Origin: Novakomyces olei
Taxonomy: Eukaryota; Ascomycota; Novakomycetes; Novakomycetales; Novakomycetaceae
NCBI GenBank assembly: GCA_016906335.1
Contig: JADEYG010000004.1
Span: 347,001 to 411,000, forward strand
Direction of reading: 5' to 3'
Length of the DNA stretch: 64,000 bases
Part shown: one piece after another, positions 1-9,663 of the stretch
How the letters are laid out: every line of letters begins with the position of its first letter
Numbering within the stretch: position 1 is the stretch's first letter
The notes under the pieces: generated by a model
What the model was told of the DNA's origin: nothing
The model's database searches: none
The model's input: the letters and a program-made list of their open reading frames with translations, nothing else
Translations under genes and position numbers: made by a program

Positions 1-1800
1 GGCAGCCAGGACCGTGGACTCAAGGACTCTAATATTATAACGAGCGTGAATTCAAAGCTGAGCGGAGAAGAGGTCGGCACTGTAGACCAAGCGTATGGCG
101 GAGCTTTCAGCCATTACACCAAGCCCACGGATGAAGAGATGGAGACTCTGCGCCGAGTGGCAGGCACTATTCCCTGGCTCGCCTTTACCGTTGGATTCGT
201 GGAGCTGTGTGAGCGCTTCTCCTACTATGGTACGACCCAGGTATTTGTTAATTTTATCCAAAATCCTCTGCCCCCCGGATCGAGAACTGGAGCAAATCAC
301 CTTACGCCCGATATTGTTGCCGGTGCTCTGGGCCAGGGTCAAAGAGCCTCGACAGGACTGACAACCTTTAACGCCTTTTGGACGTATGTAACGCCCGTCA
401 TAGGTGCTTATGTGGCCGATACCTACTGGGGCCGGTACCGCACAATTCAATGGTCGTGTTTACTTTCGCTTCTCGGTCATGTGCTGCTGATCATCTCGGC
501 TATCCCCACCGTCCTTGACCGGGGCACTGGAGCCCTTGGCTGTTTTGTTGTGGGCATTATTCTTATGGGCACGGGTACTGGAGGATTCAAGAGTAATATC
601 TCTCCGCTTATCGCCGAGCAGTATGATGCTCCCTTTCACGTGAAGACCCTAAAGTCCGGGGAACGTGTTGTCGTTGACCCGTACATGACCGTTTCCAGTA
701 TGTACATGTGGTTCTATCTCTTTATCAACGTCGGAGCTGTCGTTGGCCAAGTTGGTATGGTGTATGCGGAAAAGTATGTCGGCTTTTGGCTCTCGTACTT
801 GTTGCCCACGTGTATGTTTTCCCTGTGCCCACTGGTCTTGTATCTTTTCAAGGGCAGATATACACAGAGCAAACCCAGTAGCAGTGCAATTTCCAAGGCG
901 ATTCGTGTCATTCGAATGTGCTTGAAAGGACGATTTTCTTGGAACCCGTATCGATTTTGGAAAAACCTTCACGCTCCAGACTTTTGGGATGCCGCCAAGC
1001 CGAGTCTTATGGCCGCTGTGCCTCCTTTTGTGACGTGGGATGATGTGTGGGTCGGCGAAGTTCGTCGAGGTGTGAAGGCCTGCAACACGTTTTACTGGAC
1101 GCCACTGTATTGGGTCGCGTACAATCAGCTCATCAACAATCTCGTTTCTCAGGCCGCGGTTATGGAACGAAATGGAGTCCCCAACGATCTTATCAGCAAT
1201 CTTGATCCTATTGCTCTCATTATCTTTATCCCCATCTGCGACCGTATCGTTTACCCTTTCCTCCGCACTCGCCGTATCCGATTCTCTCCAATCAAGCGCA
1301 TTTATTCCGGGTTTTTCCTGGCCTGTAGTGCCATGATTTGGGCCTGTGTTATCCAGTACTTCATTTATCAAAAGAGTGAATGCGGCCGATACGCGAGCGG
1401 CGAAGACTGTGCACCTGCAAACATCAACATGTGGACACAGACGGGCTCATACGTGCTGATCGCCTTCTCTGAGATTTTTACCTCTATCACTGGTCTCGAG
1501 TATGCTTTTACCAAGGCTCCTGTCAATATGCGCTCCGTAGTTCAGTCTATTAATCTGCTGATGACGGCTATTGCCAATGCCATCAACCAGGCACTTGTTG
1601 CTCTTTCCGCCGATCCGTTGCTCGTTGTTAATTACGGAGTTGTTGCGGGTCTTTCTTTCATTGGCGGTGTCGGATTCTTCCTTTCCTTCCGCCAAATGGA
1701 CAAGGAGGAAGATAGCCTGAACAAGCTGTCTGAAATGAGTCAATCCGGGATCAATCGCCCGACGGACGAGGAGTCCTCCGTCGATACAGAGAAGAAGTAG
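1..1800 (+). CDS. PTR2: POT/PTR2-family proton-coupled peptide transporter, 5' end outside window
   Basis: Plasma-membrane importer of di- and tripeptides driven by the proton gradient. The frame is open to base 1 with no stop, and no ATG lies ahead of the conserved core, so the start is probably upstream of the window. About 600 residues are visible, close to the length of yeast Ptr2. Seen: the TM1 ELCERFSYYG motif that holds the family ExxER proton-coupling signature, the GTGTGGFKSNISPLIAEQYD family signature, and late in the protein TGLEYAFTKAP, also typical of POT proteins. Many hydrophobic segments follow, and the tail is acidic and Ser-rich. No intron is evident. A GGATGG-rich tract follows the stop. 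The peptide role is inferred from family membership; nitrate or other POT substrates are less likely in a fungus. Confidence 0.93.
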   Translation, partial: GSQDRGLKDSNIITSVNSKLSGEEVGTVDQAYGGAFSHYTKPTDEEMETLRRVAGTIPWLAFTVGFVELCERFSYYGTTQVFVNFIQNPLPPGSRTGANHLTPDIVAGALGQGQRASTGLTTFNAFWTYVTPVIGAYVADTYWGRYRTIQWSCLLSLLGHVLLIISAIPTVLDRGTGALGCFVVGIILMGTGTGGFKSNISPLIAEQYDAPFHVKTLKSGERVVVDPYMTVSSMYMWFYLFINVGAVVGQVGMVYAEKYVGFWLSYLLPTCMFSLCPLVLYLFKGRYTQSKPSSSAISKAIRVIRMCLKGRFSWNPYRFWKNLHAPDFWDAAKPSLMAAVPPFVTWDDVWVGEVRRGVKACNTFYWTPLYWVAYNQLINNLVSQAAVMERNGVPNDLISNLDPIALIIFIPICDRIVYPFLRTRRIRFSPIKRIYSGFFLACSAMIWACVIQYFIYQKSECGRYASGEDCAPANINMWTQTGSYVLIAFSEIFTSITGLEYAFTKAPVNMRSVVQSINLLMTAIANAINQALVALSADPLLVVNYGVVAGLSFIGGVGFFLSFRQMDKEEDSLNKLSEMSQSGINRPTDEESSVDTEKK

Positions 1801-1838
1801 GAATAAAGTAGGATCAGGGGAAAAGGGAGGTCCAAAAA

Positions 1839-1866
1839 TGGATGGATGGGTGGGTGGATGGATGGA
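1839..1866. repeat. short GGATGG/GGGTGG tandem tract
   Basis: About 28 bases of imperfect GGATGG units, some 40 bases after the peptide-transporter stop codon. Simple-sequence repeat in the 3' UTR or flank. Confidence 0.7.
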
Positions 1867-3032
1867 CACGAAAAGCCAAGGAAGATATTGTTTTGTATAT
1901 AGTTTTTTTGAGAAAAACTTTACCGTGTTAGCGTAATAAATACTAAATTTTGGAAATAAACCAATTTGAAACCGAAACCTTAAAAGACGGTGACCCTTTG
2001 TATCGAGTATACAGAAGGATTGATGTGCGCAAAAAGGCGATAAAACACACGGATAGGAGCAATTTGACCCTACTGGAGCAGTTTCTTGAATTTTAATCCA
2101 AAGTAAACGAGTGTAAGCGCGTCTTCTTATTGGCGGAAGATTATGAATCTAGATCCTTGATTATCATTGGCTTACGTTATCGTGAAGATCAGTTGTATGG
2201 ATTAATTAATATTAGTGTTCAGCTATGACATCAAGATCTTCATGAGGGATATCGTGGTTCACACGAACTAAAGAAATATGGCAGTCGGACGAGCATAGGA
2301 CTCGTCGAAAATAAGCTCCACGCCTATCGCGCCGAAGATCCAGGATTTACACTGATGCTGTACAGATAGAGCACAGACTGGATTCCGATAGAAAAGTACA
2401 GCATATAATCCATCAGATATATGGGCGAATACGGTCGTCAGATGGCGTCTGGATTATATATAAATTGCCATAGCAAATAAATCGTTATTGTATAATAAAA
2501 GAAAATTTGTTTCCTGCCTTAATTTCCCAATTATCAGCATCTTGCTCTTGAGAAGGTTCACATTGATCTACACCTGTCAAGCTGAAAATGTATAACAAAA
2601 GCACAAAATTCTGTTCGTGCAACACAGCAAAGCTATGCCATTCTCATGCGTAACATGGCAAGTCCTAGGCTCCAGGAGGACTGTCAGGGGCCCAAAGTCT
2701 ATAATATCTACGTTGTATAAATATATAAATACTTGCTATGCCGCGGTAGCGAGTTCACCACTTGAGCCCCATATTTATGTTCAAAATCAGAATACACGGA
2801 AGCGCACGTTACCTGATCGTTGGGAGCCATCGGGACTCGAGCACGCAGACACTCGGACCGTTTAGCCCCATCGGCTGAAGCGTGTAAAAGTAGGATATTA
2901 AAGTCCAAAAGATAATCAAAAGGTATTCGCGTATTAGGATCGGTATTACATTTTGGACGTGAAAATTAATACTAGACTTGTATCCGCAAGCCAAGACGTA
3001 GTATACAGCTTTGCTTTCCAATCCGGTCGACA
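1867..3032. other. intergenic region
   Basis: Between the peptide-transporter 3' end and the Nramp-like start. It is AT-rich and contains only short, uncharacteristic ORFs on both strands. No RNA gene or conserved protein segment was recognised. It presumably holds the promoter of the Nramp-like gene. Confidence 0.5.
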
Positions 3033-5022
3033 ATGACTCTGGAGACACCGCAACAAGAGATGTCGGCCGCTGCCTCTCAGTACCCGGCGGAAGTTATGGC
3101 ACAAGAAGGCAGCCGGTACGAGAGATGGAAGAAGAAAACTGCCGCCTTCTTTCGCAGGAACTCGAAAAGCATGCGCCGGTTTGCTACGTTTATCGGCCCG
3201 GGAATAATAGTCGCTATTGCCGGTATCGACCCAGGAAATTATAGCACTGTCGTTTCCGCCGGACAGAGTATGAAGTACCATCCTCTCTTCATCGTCTTTA
3301 TTACCGCAATTATGGCCTTCCTTGTCAACGTGCTCGCTTACCGTCTGGGACTGGTTACTGGACAAAATCTTGCTCGCAACTGCTGTCTGCACTATCCACG
3401 CTGGTTGAAATGGATTCTTTATATCGCTACTGAACTCTCCACGATCGCAATGGAGCTGAGTGAAGTCTCTGGCAGTGCTGTTGCCATGCACTTGCTCTTT
3501 GGGCTGCCCTACCCGGCCGGCTGTGCTTTGACGCTAGTCGAGGCCTTTGTTAGTGTCCTACTGTACCGGCCTTACCAGGGTATGCGAGCCGTTCATTTGT
3601 ACGAGGCTGTAATTTGCACAATAACCCTGTCTGTTGTAATTTGCTTCATCGTGATGCTGGCGAATGTGGGGGCCTTGGACACTGCTGAAGTATTAAAGGG
3701 GTTTCTGCCAAGTAAAACCGTTTTTGCAAGTGGCAATGTGATGCAGAGTGTAGCAATAATGGGAGCCACAGTGTCCCCATTTTCCGTGTTCCTCGCTTCC
3801 GGCCTCGTGACTGAACGGCTAAGGGACCGCGATCACAAGATGGGGGTCTACGATACGGACACGGGCAAGCTGGTCGAGTTTCGCGATTACAGCCCGAGTT
3901 TAGCAGCCGTTAGGTACAGTCTGCGATTCACCACGTGGGAGCTGCTCATCTCCACTTTTGGTGTCAATTTTGTGGTCAATGTGCTCGGCGTTATTGTCAG
4001 CGCTCACATGTTTTCACAGTCCGGCAATAAGGACTACGATGCGGCCGACCTGGAGTCCGTCTATGCCCTGTTTAAAGATACGCTTGGAGTAGGAGTGGCC
4101 AAGGTTTATGCCGTATCGCTCCTCCTGTCCGGGTTCGTGTCAAGCTACGTTGTCACCATCTCGGGGCAGATGATAATGGACGGATTTTTGGAATTGCGCA
4201 TTAAACCCTGGATTCGGCGTATCGTGTCCCGCCTGGTTGTCGTTGTGCCAGTGCTCATTATTGCCGTCAATTTGGGCCGTGAAGGCTTGAAGCAGGCAAT
4301 AATAATCACGCAAGTTCTTACCAGTATACTACTGCCTTTCTGTGCTGTGCCGCTGATCCATCTGTCGTGGAATAAAAAGGTCATGACCATCCTCGATGAC
4401 GACAATACGGGAGCTGGTCGAGATCAGCGTGCAGCGTCTCAAGATGGAGAGGGGGACACGCTTCTCATGACGCCTCCTCTTCCCCAAGACAGTTCCGGAC
4501 CAGTTAAGGGAGCGAGAGCAAGCTCAGCGCCGATGACTGCGGACCATGAAGCATCGCGTCACAGCGTCAATATGCGTGCTCATGTTGCAATAATGGTACG
4601 TGCTTTTTACCAGCGTTTTCTTTAGAGTTATACCCATATTTATTTATTTATATTTATTTATTTATATTTATTTATTTATATTTATTTATATTTATTTATT
4701 TATATTTATTTATATTTATTTATATTTATTTATATTTATTTATATTTATTGATATTTATTTATATTTATTTACTTATTTGTTTATGCAATTATTATTTTA
4801 TCCGTTTTATCTGTATAAAACACAAACATTGCTTGTTATATGAATAAGCTTTCTTTCGATCGCGTGGGCATTTGTATTACAAAATTGTCGTATAAATTCA
4901 ATCTTTTAGTACTAACTGTCCAGGCGAGCGCTAGTTTGTGTGTGCTTTTGGTCATCGCGCTCAATTTCGCCATGATCGTGGATGCTATTAAAACGGCCAC
5001 GGCGAAAAAGAGCAAGCCATGA
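3033..5022 (+). CDS. Nramp-family divalent metal transporter (SMF/Pdt1-like) with non-canonical TM6
   Basis: Nramp proteins import Mn2+, Fe2+ and related metals with protons. Two exons: 3033-4595 and 4924-5022, 553 residues. The intron (4596-4923) starts GTACGT and ends with TACTAAC followed by TGTCCAG; splicing restores a last hydrophobic segment (ASLCVLLVIALNFAMIVDAI) that unspliced reading would lose. The TM1 motif IDPGN is present (Asp66, Asn69). In TM6 the usual GATVMPH(N/S) reads GATVSPFS (residues 244-251), so the family's metal-ligand Met and the following His are replaced by Ser248 and Phe250. The N- and C-terminal tails are hydrophilic. The family call is firm, but metal specificity is uncertain because of this substitution. 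It could belong to an Nramp-related clade with another substrate. Confidence 0.88.
4637..4793. repeat. TATTTATT-type AT minisatellite inside Nramp intron
   Basis: About 155 bases of tandem TTTATTTATA/TTTATATTTA units, lying wholly within the single intron of the Nramp-like gene and making it one of the longest introns in the window. Confidence 0.85.
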
Positions 5023-5815
5023 AAATTGGTCACAGAGTTACAGATTGGGCGTGAAATGGGCCATCTAAAAGGAGGGAGACCTTTTGCAACTGTTTCAGAG
5101 TAGCATTGAGACTTATAGACCTATTGATAAAATGTTTGAAATATTAAATGCAAAAGCTAATTACGCTTTTACCAAATTCAAGTATGTATACACGTGTACA
5201 CCTCCACTGTGCCAGTATACCTTAATACGAGGCAAACGCTCGTGGCCGAGACTCGAGCTATCAGTGGAGGAAGCTGCACAATCAAAGGCAGAGTTGTATA
5301 ATAGCTTTCCAAGAGCCTTTTAATGGACGCTAAATATGAGCGCAAACGACTACTTATCCTATTGCTTGGTTATTTGTTTCCCTATTTTTAAGCGTGCCAG
5401 GCGTGGCGGGAAATTTTTCGTTTGTCATTCCAAAGTATAATGCGCATAGTACACGGATTACCCATAATTTAGGGTTTATCACGTACATAGCACAGCAACA
5501 GTCTCACCGTTCCTTGTCGTTGTTCCTTTGCTCTTGGTCCTTGTTTAAATCGATGTAAAAGAGGACCGAAAAAAAGGCATCGCTATCGTCTGCTTTCAAC
5601 GAGTGTTTGCTCTAAACGCCGTCTTTGTGTATACATTGCTACAAACACATTCGCCTACAGTCCCTAAATACTGGTAAAGTGTGGTCATAGCGTGTAGTCG
5701 TGTACGATATAATATTAGTACCGCCAATATTATACGTGTAAGAAGTCGATCCTCTTAAAAATAGGAAAATCGATACGTTTTGATGCGATGTCAGATTGAC
5801 TGACTTGCATTCTTG
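5023..5815. other. intergenic region
   Basis: Holds the 3' flank of the Nramp-like gene and the promoter of the LicD-like gene. Only short unconvincing ORFs were seen. No RNA gene recognised. Confidence 0.5.
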
Positions 5816-7027
5816 ATGTGGGCGTCAATACAGGCGTTTGCAATCATTCCCCTTTATCTTTTTCTTCTTTTGCGGTGCCGATTAGTGGGCGGAACCCCGT
5901 TACCCCTCAAATACTTCAACGAACCACCGGGTGGTCTTCGCGAAGGTCACTATAGCGCGCGATACTTTACCGGCGTACAGAGCTACAATGATAATATACG
6001 CGTGCAGGCGGATCTTTTCCGCGCTTGGGCTTTGGTAAGCGGATGCGAAATAGTACTGGTTTCTTACTGTAGATTGCAAACACTGAAAAATTGGAATACT
6101 GGCTGGCGCACGGTTCATTGCTCGGAAATTGGTGGAACAATAAGAACTTACCTTGGTATAATGCTGCTTTTGATCCTTTCTGTATATGCTTTTCTATCTC
6201 GCCTTTGACTTTTAGGACTCTTTTTCTTGCTGTATGATTTGCCTCTGAGCTGAACGATTCCTGCTTTTGTGATTGCCATCTACTTGTATTTCAATTTGTT
6301 TATTCTTTCTCACTTCCTTTGTGTCTGATTACACAAATACAGTCAGTTGCTAACTTGCAGGGATTACGATATAGATGTCCAGGTCAATCTGGCAACGCTG
6401 GCACAGCAAATGGTCCCGTTGAATGGGACAGTCTGGGAAGTAGAGCCCGATTATAAACTGAGCCCTGGCGGCCAAGTCGCAAACTATACGCTCGACGTGA
6501 ATGGGTACTTTGGCCAGCGAGTTCGTGGAGACGGAGATAACGTTATCGATGCCCGCTTTATCGATATGAAAGTCGGCAGTTTTATAGATATAACTGCTCT
6601 TGCGGAAACAGATCCAATAAACCATCCAGGCCGGATGCAGTGCCGGAATAACCATTTTTATTCTGTTTCCGAAATATATCCTCTACAGCAAACTGTACAT
6701 GAGGGAGTAATCGCGTGGACTCCTGCAGCAGTGGATACTATTCTCGTGGCCGAGTATGGCGAAGGTTCTCTTCGTAAAAAACATTTTGCAGGTCACCAGT
6801 GGATTGAAAATTTGCACTTGTGGATCAAGGAGGGGACAAGACCCAAGCTGGCCGCTGAGGGTAGTGGTGAAGCACGAGCAAGCCAGGCTCAAGAAGCTGC
6901 TGTTCTTGCTGTCGAAGCAGCCAGAGCCGATCAAGCAGCTCGGGCTGCTTTTATGGCGCGCAATGCTTTGGCTCATACGCGTGAATCTTTTATCGTGCGT
7001 GCTTGGAAATGGTTTGATTCATTATAA
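5816..7027 (+). CDS. LicD/Mnn4-like family protein, type II membrane, putative glycan phosphotransferase
   Basis: LicD-domain proteins transfer phosphodiester-linked groups; yeast Mnn4 promotes mannosylphosphorylation of cell-wall glycans in the Golgi. Three exons: 5816-6034, 6073-6155, 6361-7027, giving 322 residues. The introns are 38 and 205 nt; the second ends TGCTAAC-TTGCAG. The splice sites are fixed by family continuity: LPLKYFNEPPGG in exon 1, WLAHGSLLGNWWNN in exon 2, then LPW joined across intron 2 to DYDIDVQV, the acidic LicD motif. An N-terminal hydrophobic stretch (about residues 5-20) looks like a signal anchor, and the C-terminus has an Ala/Glu-rich segment that may be helical. 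ATG 5816 was chosen because it directly precedes this signal anchor. The next gene downstream on the same strand is a pyruvyl transferase. The exact donor and acceptor are unknown. Confidence 0.85.
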
Positions 7028-8244
7028 ATTATGTGAACGCGGGGGCCATGTTTTAAGAGTATATATAAAGTGTTTAATGAAATAGTAAAAGTGCCAAGGC
7101 CCTACGCTACTGTCGCTCGTCTTTTGTTTATGTTCATTCTTTACTTGTACTAGATCAGCAAATTAGAATCAGACGTGAATGTATACCGCGTAAGTATTAT
7201 AGTATATTGATTTCTTTCATTGCATATTGCATTCTACATCGCAAAATCTAACTTGTACTTTTAAACACAATTCTGTAATTTTTATCGCAATTAATATTCC
7301 AGGTCATTCTTTCATGAAGCAATATAGGGCCACGTTCAGTTCTCGTTCATACTGCTTAATTTCAATACAAGCGCTAGTGCGTACCCTTTACATCATAAAG
7401 CACAAAGGCTGTTTATATGTCGTGTGACATTTCCTAACCTATGTCGCTTCCAAGCATTCGTAACCAGCATTCACGTGGCGGGATCGCTTACACACGAGCA
7501 TAACCCAAAGAGTTGCGTGGAGGCACGAAACGTGCTGGAGCATATTATAGTAGAATTTAAGTAATTCCCGCTTAACTACTCTTTTTGTTTACGTGAGAGT
7601 ATTGGCTGGCTGCCTGCTTGGTTTTGGCATGTAACGCGCATATAACCAGTCGATTCGTTACGCGCGATAAATTCTGACTAATGTGTCTGTCTCGTGAGCC
7701 AAGCGTATGCATATCTTGCCGTTTCAGGGGCAAAGAATTCGGCTAGCGCAGGTACTGCCAAGGAAGCTTGTCTTATTGGTCAGTAATACGAGTGCAACTA
7801 TGAAAAGAAACGATACGGGAAAAAAGGGGCCGCTGTGCCAAGTTTTGTTTCAAACTAAGGGATGTTGGGGGCACGGCAGTGAAATGAGAACTATAGTGGA
7901 ATGAATACCAATGATATCTGTAGTATACTATACTTCACTTTTTTCTGTACGGCAATTCCTCGTGTATCCTCAAATTTGTCAGTGCACGCCTAGCGATGCG
8001 GCAAAGTATAATGGAAATATTATTGAGAATTAGTATCAATATCATTTGTAATATATATATATATATATATGTATATATATTACATATGCCCTACAAGCCT
8101 TCCAACAACGCCAAAAAAAAGGGAATAAAGAATAAAACACGAAGGCATCGCATCGATTCACGCGTCTCCCTTGTCCCTCTCGATTCATGAATTGAAAGGA
8201 ACCTCTTCTGTCACGTCTGATAGCTCGTCACATCTATCTTTTAC
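7028..8244. other. intergenic region
   Basis: AT-rich spacer between the LicD-like and pyruvyl-transferase genes, containing a TA microsatellite near its end. No supported gene; short ORFs here lack family motifs. Confidence 0.5.
8049..8081. repeat. (TA)n microsatellite
   Basis: About 32 bases of alternating TA, interrupted once by G, some 160 bases upstream of the pyruvyl-transferase start. Confidence 0.9.
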
Positions 8245-9663
8245 ATGGCTTTAGGCTTCCTTCCGTTACGGCGGCTTCTGCTGATCGGGTTCTTAGCCAC
8301 AAGTATTGTTGTTTTAGCAATATATTCCGCAACCACATCGGTTACTTCTCCGGTGCAGCAAAAAGTCCATGACTGGACTTCAGCAAAGCACATAGATCGA
8401 TCTTCATGTCGGGCCACCATTACGCGTCAGAAAGAAATGCTCCGGCAAGGTTTCGCTCCGTCGTTAATGGGCAAGAAACATGCCGGCCTACTTACTTTCC
8501 AGGACCATGAAAATAAAGGCGATTCTGCAATTTATGTGGGCCAGGAAATGCTCCTGCATGATTTCGGCGTTTCGCTTGATTACATTAACGCTCAGGGTCC
8601 GGACTGGTCAATTTTAGAGGAAATTGTTCAGCGCGGCAATGAAAATGGTGATGATGCTGTCATCCTTTTCCAGGGTGGAGGAAACTTTGGGGATCTGTAC
8701 TATGGCTATACGCAGGAAAGGTTTTGGGCTGCCGAAAATTTGTCCTCTGCCACTTTTATCCAGTTTCCCGTCTCGACCAAGTTCAACTATGAAGACACAT
8801 TGGTTGAGACGATCAGCGGCTTTGCTCAACAGGCTAATATAATGTTGGCGGCACGTGATGCCTCCTCTTGGGATTTCTTGCACACAAATTTTTACCAACC
8901 CTTGCGTGGAGTGAGCGATACGTTTGCTGGGAATCCGGATGGCAGACATGAAGTGCTTTTTACCCCAGATATTGCAACATATATGGGATGGATGTACGAT
9001 ATTCCGCACATTAAATCCCGAGTGGATAATCCGATGTACGACGTGACGGTTATTACGCGTATCGACACGGAAATTGGGATAAATTTTAATACGCGTAGCG
9101 TTTGGCACGCGCTGCGTGGGATTCCGCGTGGACCGGGACCAGCCGCTGGCGTCGCTATTGGTTCCAGTGCAACTGGTCTGCCATCGGAACAGCAGCCGAT
9201 CTCGTTTATTGTCGAGGACTGGCCGCCTGCCGGCGAACTTGATAACACGACGATGCCGGAACGTGCACGCTTGAGGACAGATGTCGCTATTGAGTTTCTT
9301 ACCCGAAGCCGTCTTGTTATTACTGATAGATTACATGGCCATATTTTGGCTACAATGCTGGGAGTTCCTCACATTGCCTTTGCTAAAGATACTACGGGGT
9401 ACAATAAAATGTTACATTATCACAACTCTTGGATGTGGCCTTGCGAAAAAGCTGGAATTTCTCGTATCGCTCGCACTCAAGAGGAGGTTATTCGCCTCAC
9501 ACGGGAATTTTTTGCCAACGGTGGATATTTCAGTCAGGATTCCGTTTCTGCCGCTGTTCATAATGCGATTGATTTCGACAATTTCAATTCAGAGGAAGCA
9601 GCACACCAACTGCTAAAGAATGCGAGGCTAGAACCGGCTCAGCCTGTACGGCCTCCTGTTTGA
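8245..9663 (+). CDS. polysaccharide pyruvyl transferase family protein (Pvg1-like)
   Basis: In fission yeast Pvg1 transfers pyruvate from phosphoenolpyruvate to terminal beta-galactose of cell-surface galactomannan in the Golgi, giving the surface negative charge. This uninterrupted ORF of 472 residues has a short N-terminus, a signal anchor (about residues 8-30: LLLIGFLATSIVVLAIY), then a glycosyltransferase-like fold. Recognised family motifs are FQGGGNFGDLY, SRLVITDRLHGHILATM and GYNKMLHYHNSW. The length is somewhat above Pvg1 (about 400) because of a linker around residues 295-320 rich in Gly, Pro and Ala. It lies 1.2 kb downstream of the LicD-like gene on the same strand. The sugar acceptor in this organism is not known. 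Confidence 0.88.
   Translation: MALGFLPLRRLLLIGFLATSIVVLAIYSATTSVTSPVQQKVHDWTSAKHIDRSSCRATITRQKEMLRQGFAPSLMGKKHAGLLTFQDHENKGDSAIYVGQEMLLHDFGVSLDYINAQGPDWSILEEIVQRGNENGDDAVILFQGGGNFGDLYYGYTQERFWAAENLSSATFIQFPVSTKFNYEDTLVETISGFAQQANIMLAARDASSWDFLHTNFYQPLRGVSDTFAGNPDGRHEVLFTPDIATYMGWMYDIPHIKSRVDNPMYDVTVITRIDTEIGINFNTRSVWHALRGIPRGPGPAAGVAIGSSATGLPSEQQPISFIVEDWPPAGELDNTTMPERARLRTDVAIEFLTRSRLVITDRLHGHILATMLGVPHIAFAKDTTGYNKMLHYHNSWMWPCEKAGISRIARTQEEVIRLTREFFANGGYFSQDSVSAAVHNAIDFDNFNSEEAAHQLLKNARLEPAQPVRPPV

Noticed and set aside
649-1371. 240-residue minus-strand ORF
   Set aside because: Antisense shadow of the peptide-transporter gene.
5084-5323. 79-residue ORF between the Nramp-like and LicD-like genes
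   Set aside because: No family motifs or splice-supported extension; length expected by chance in this AT content.
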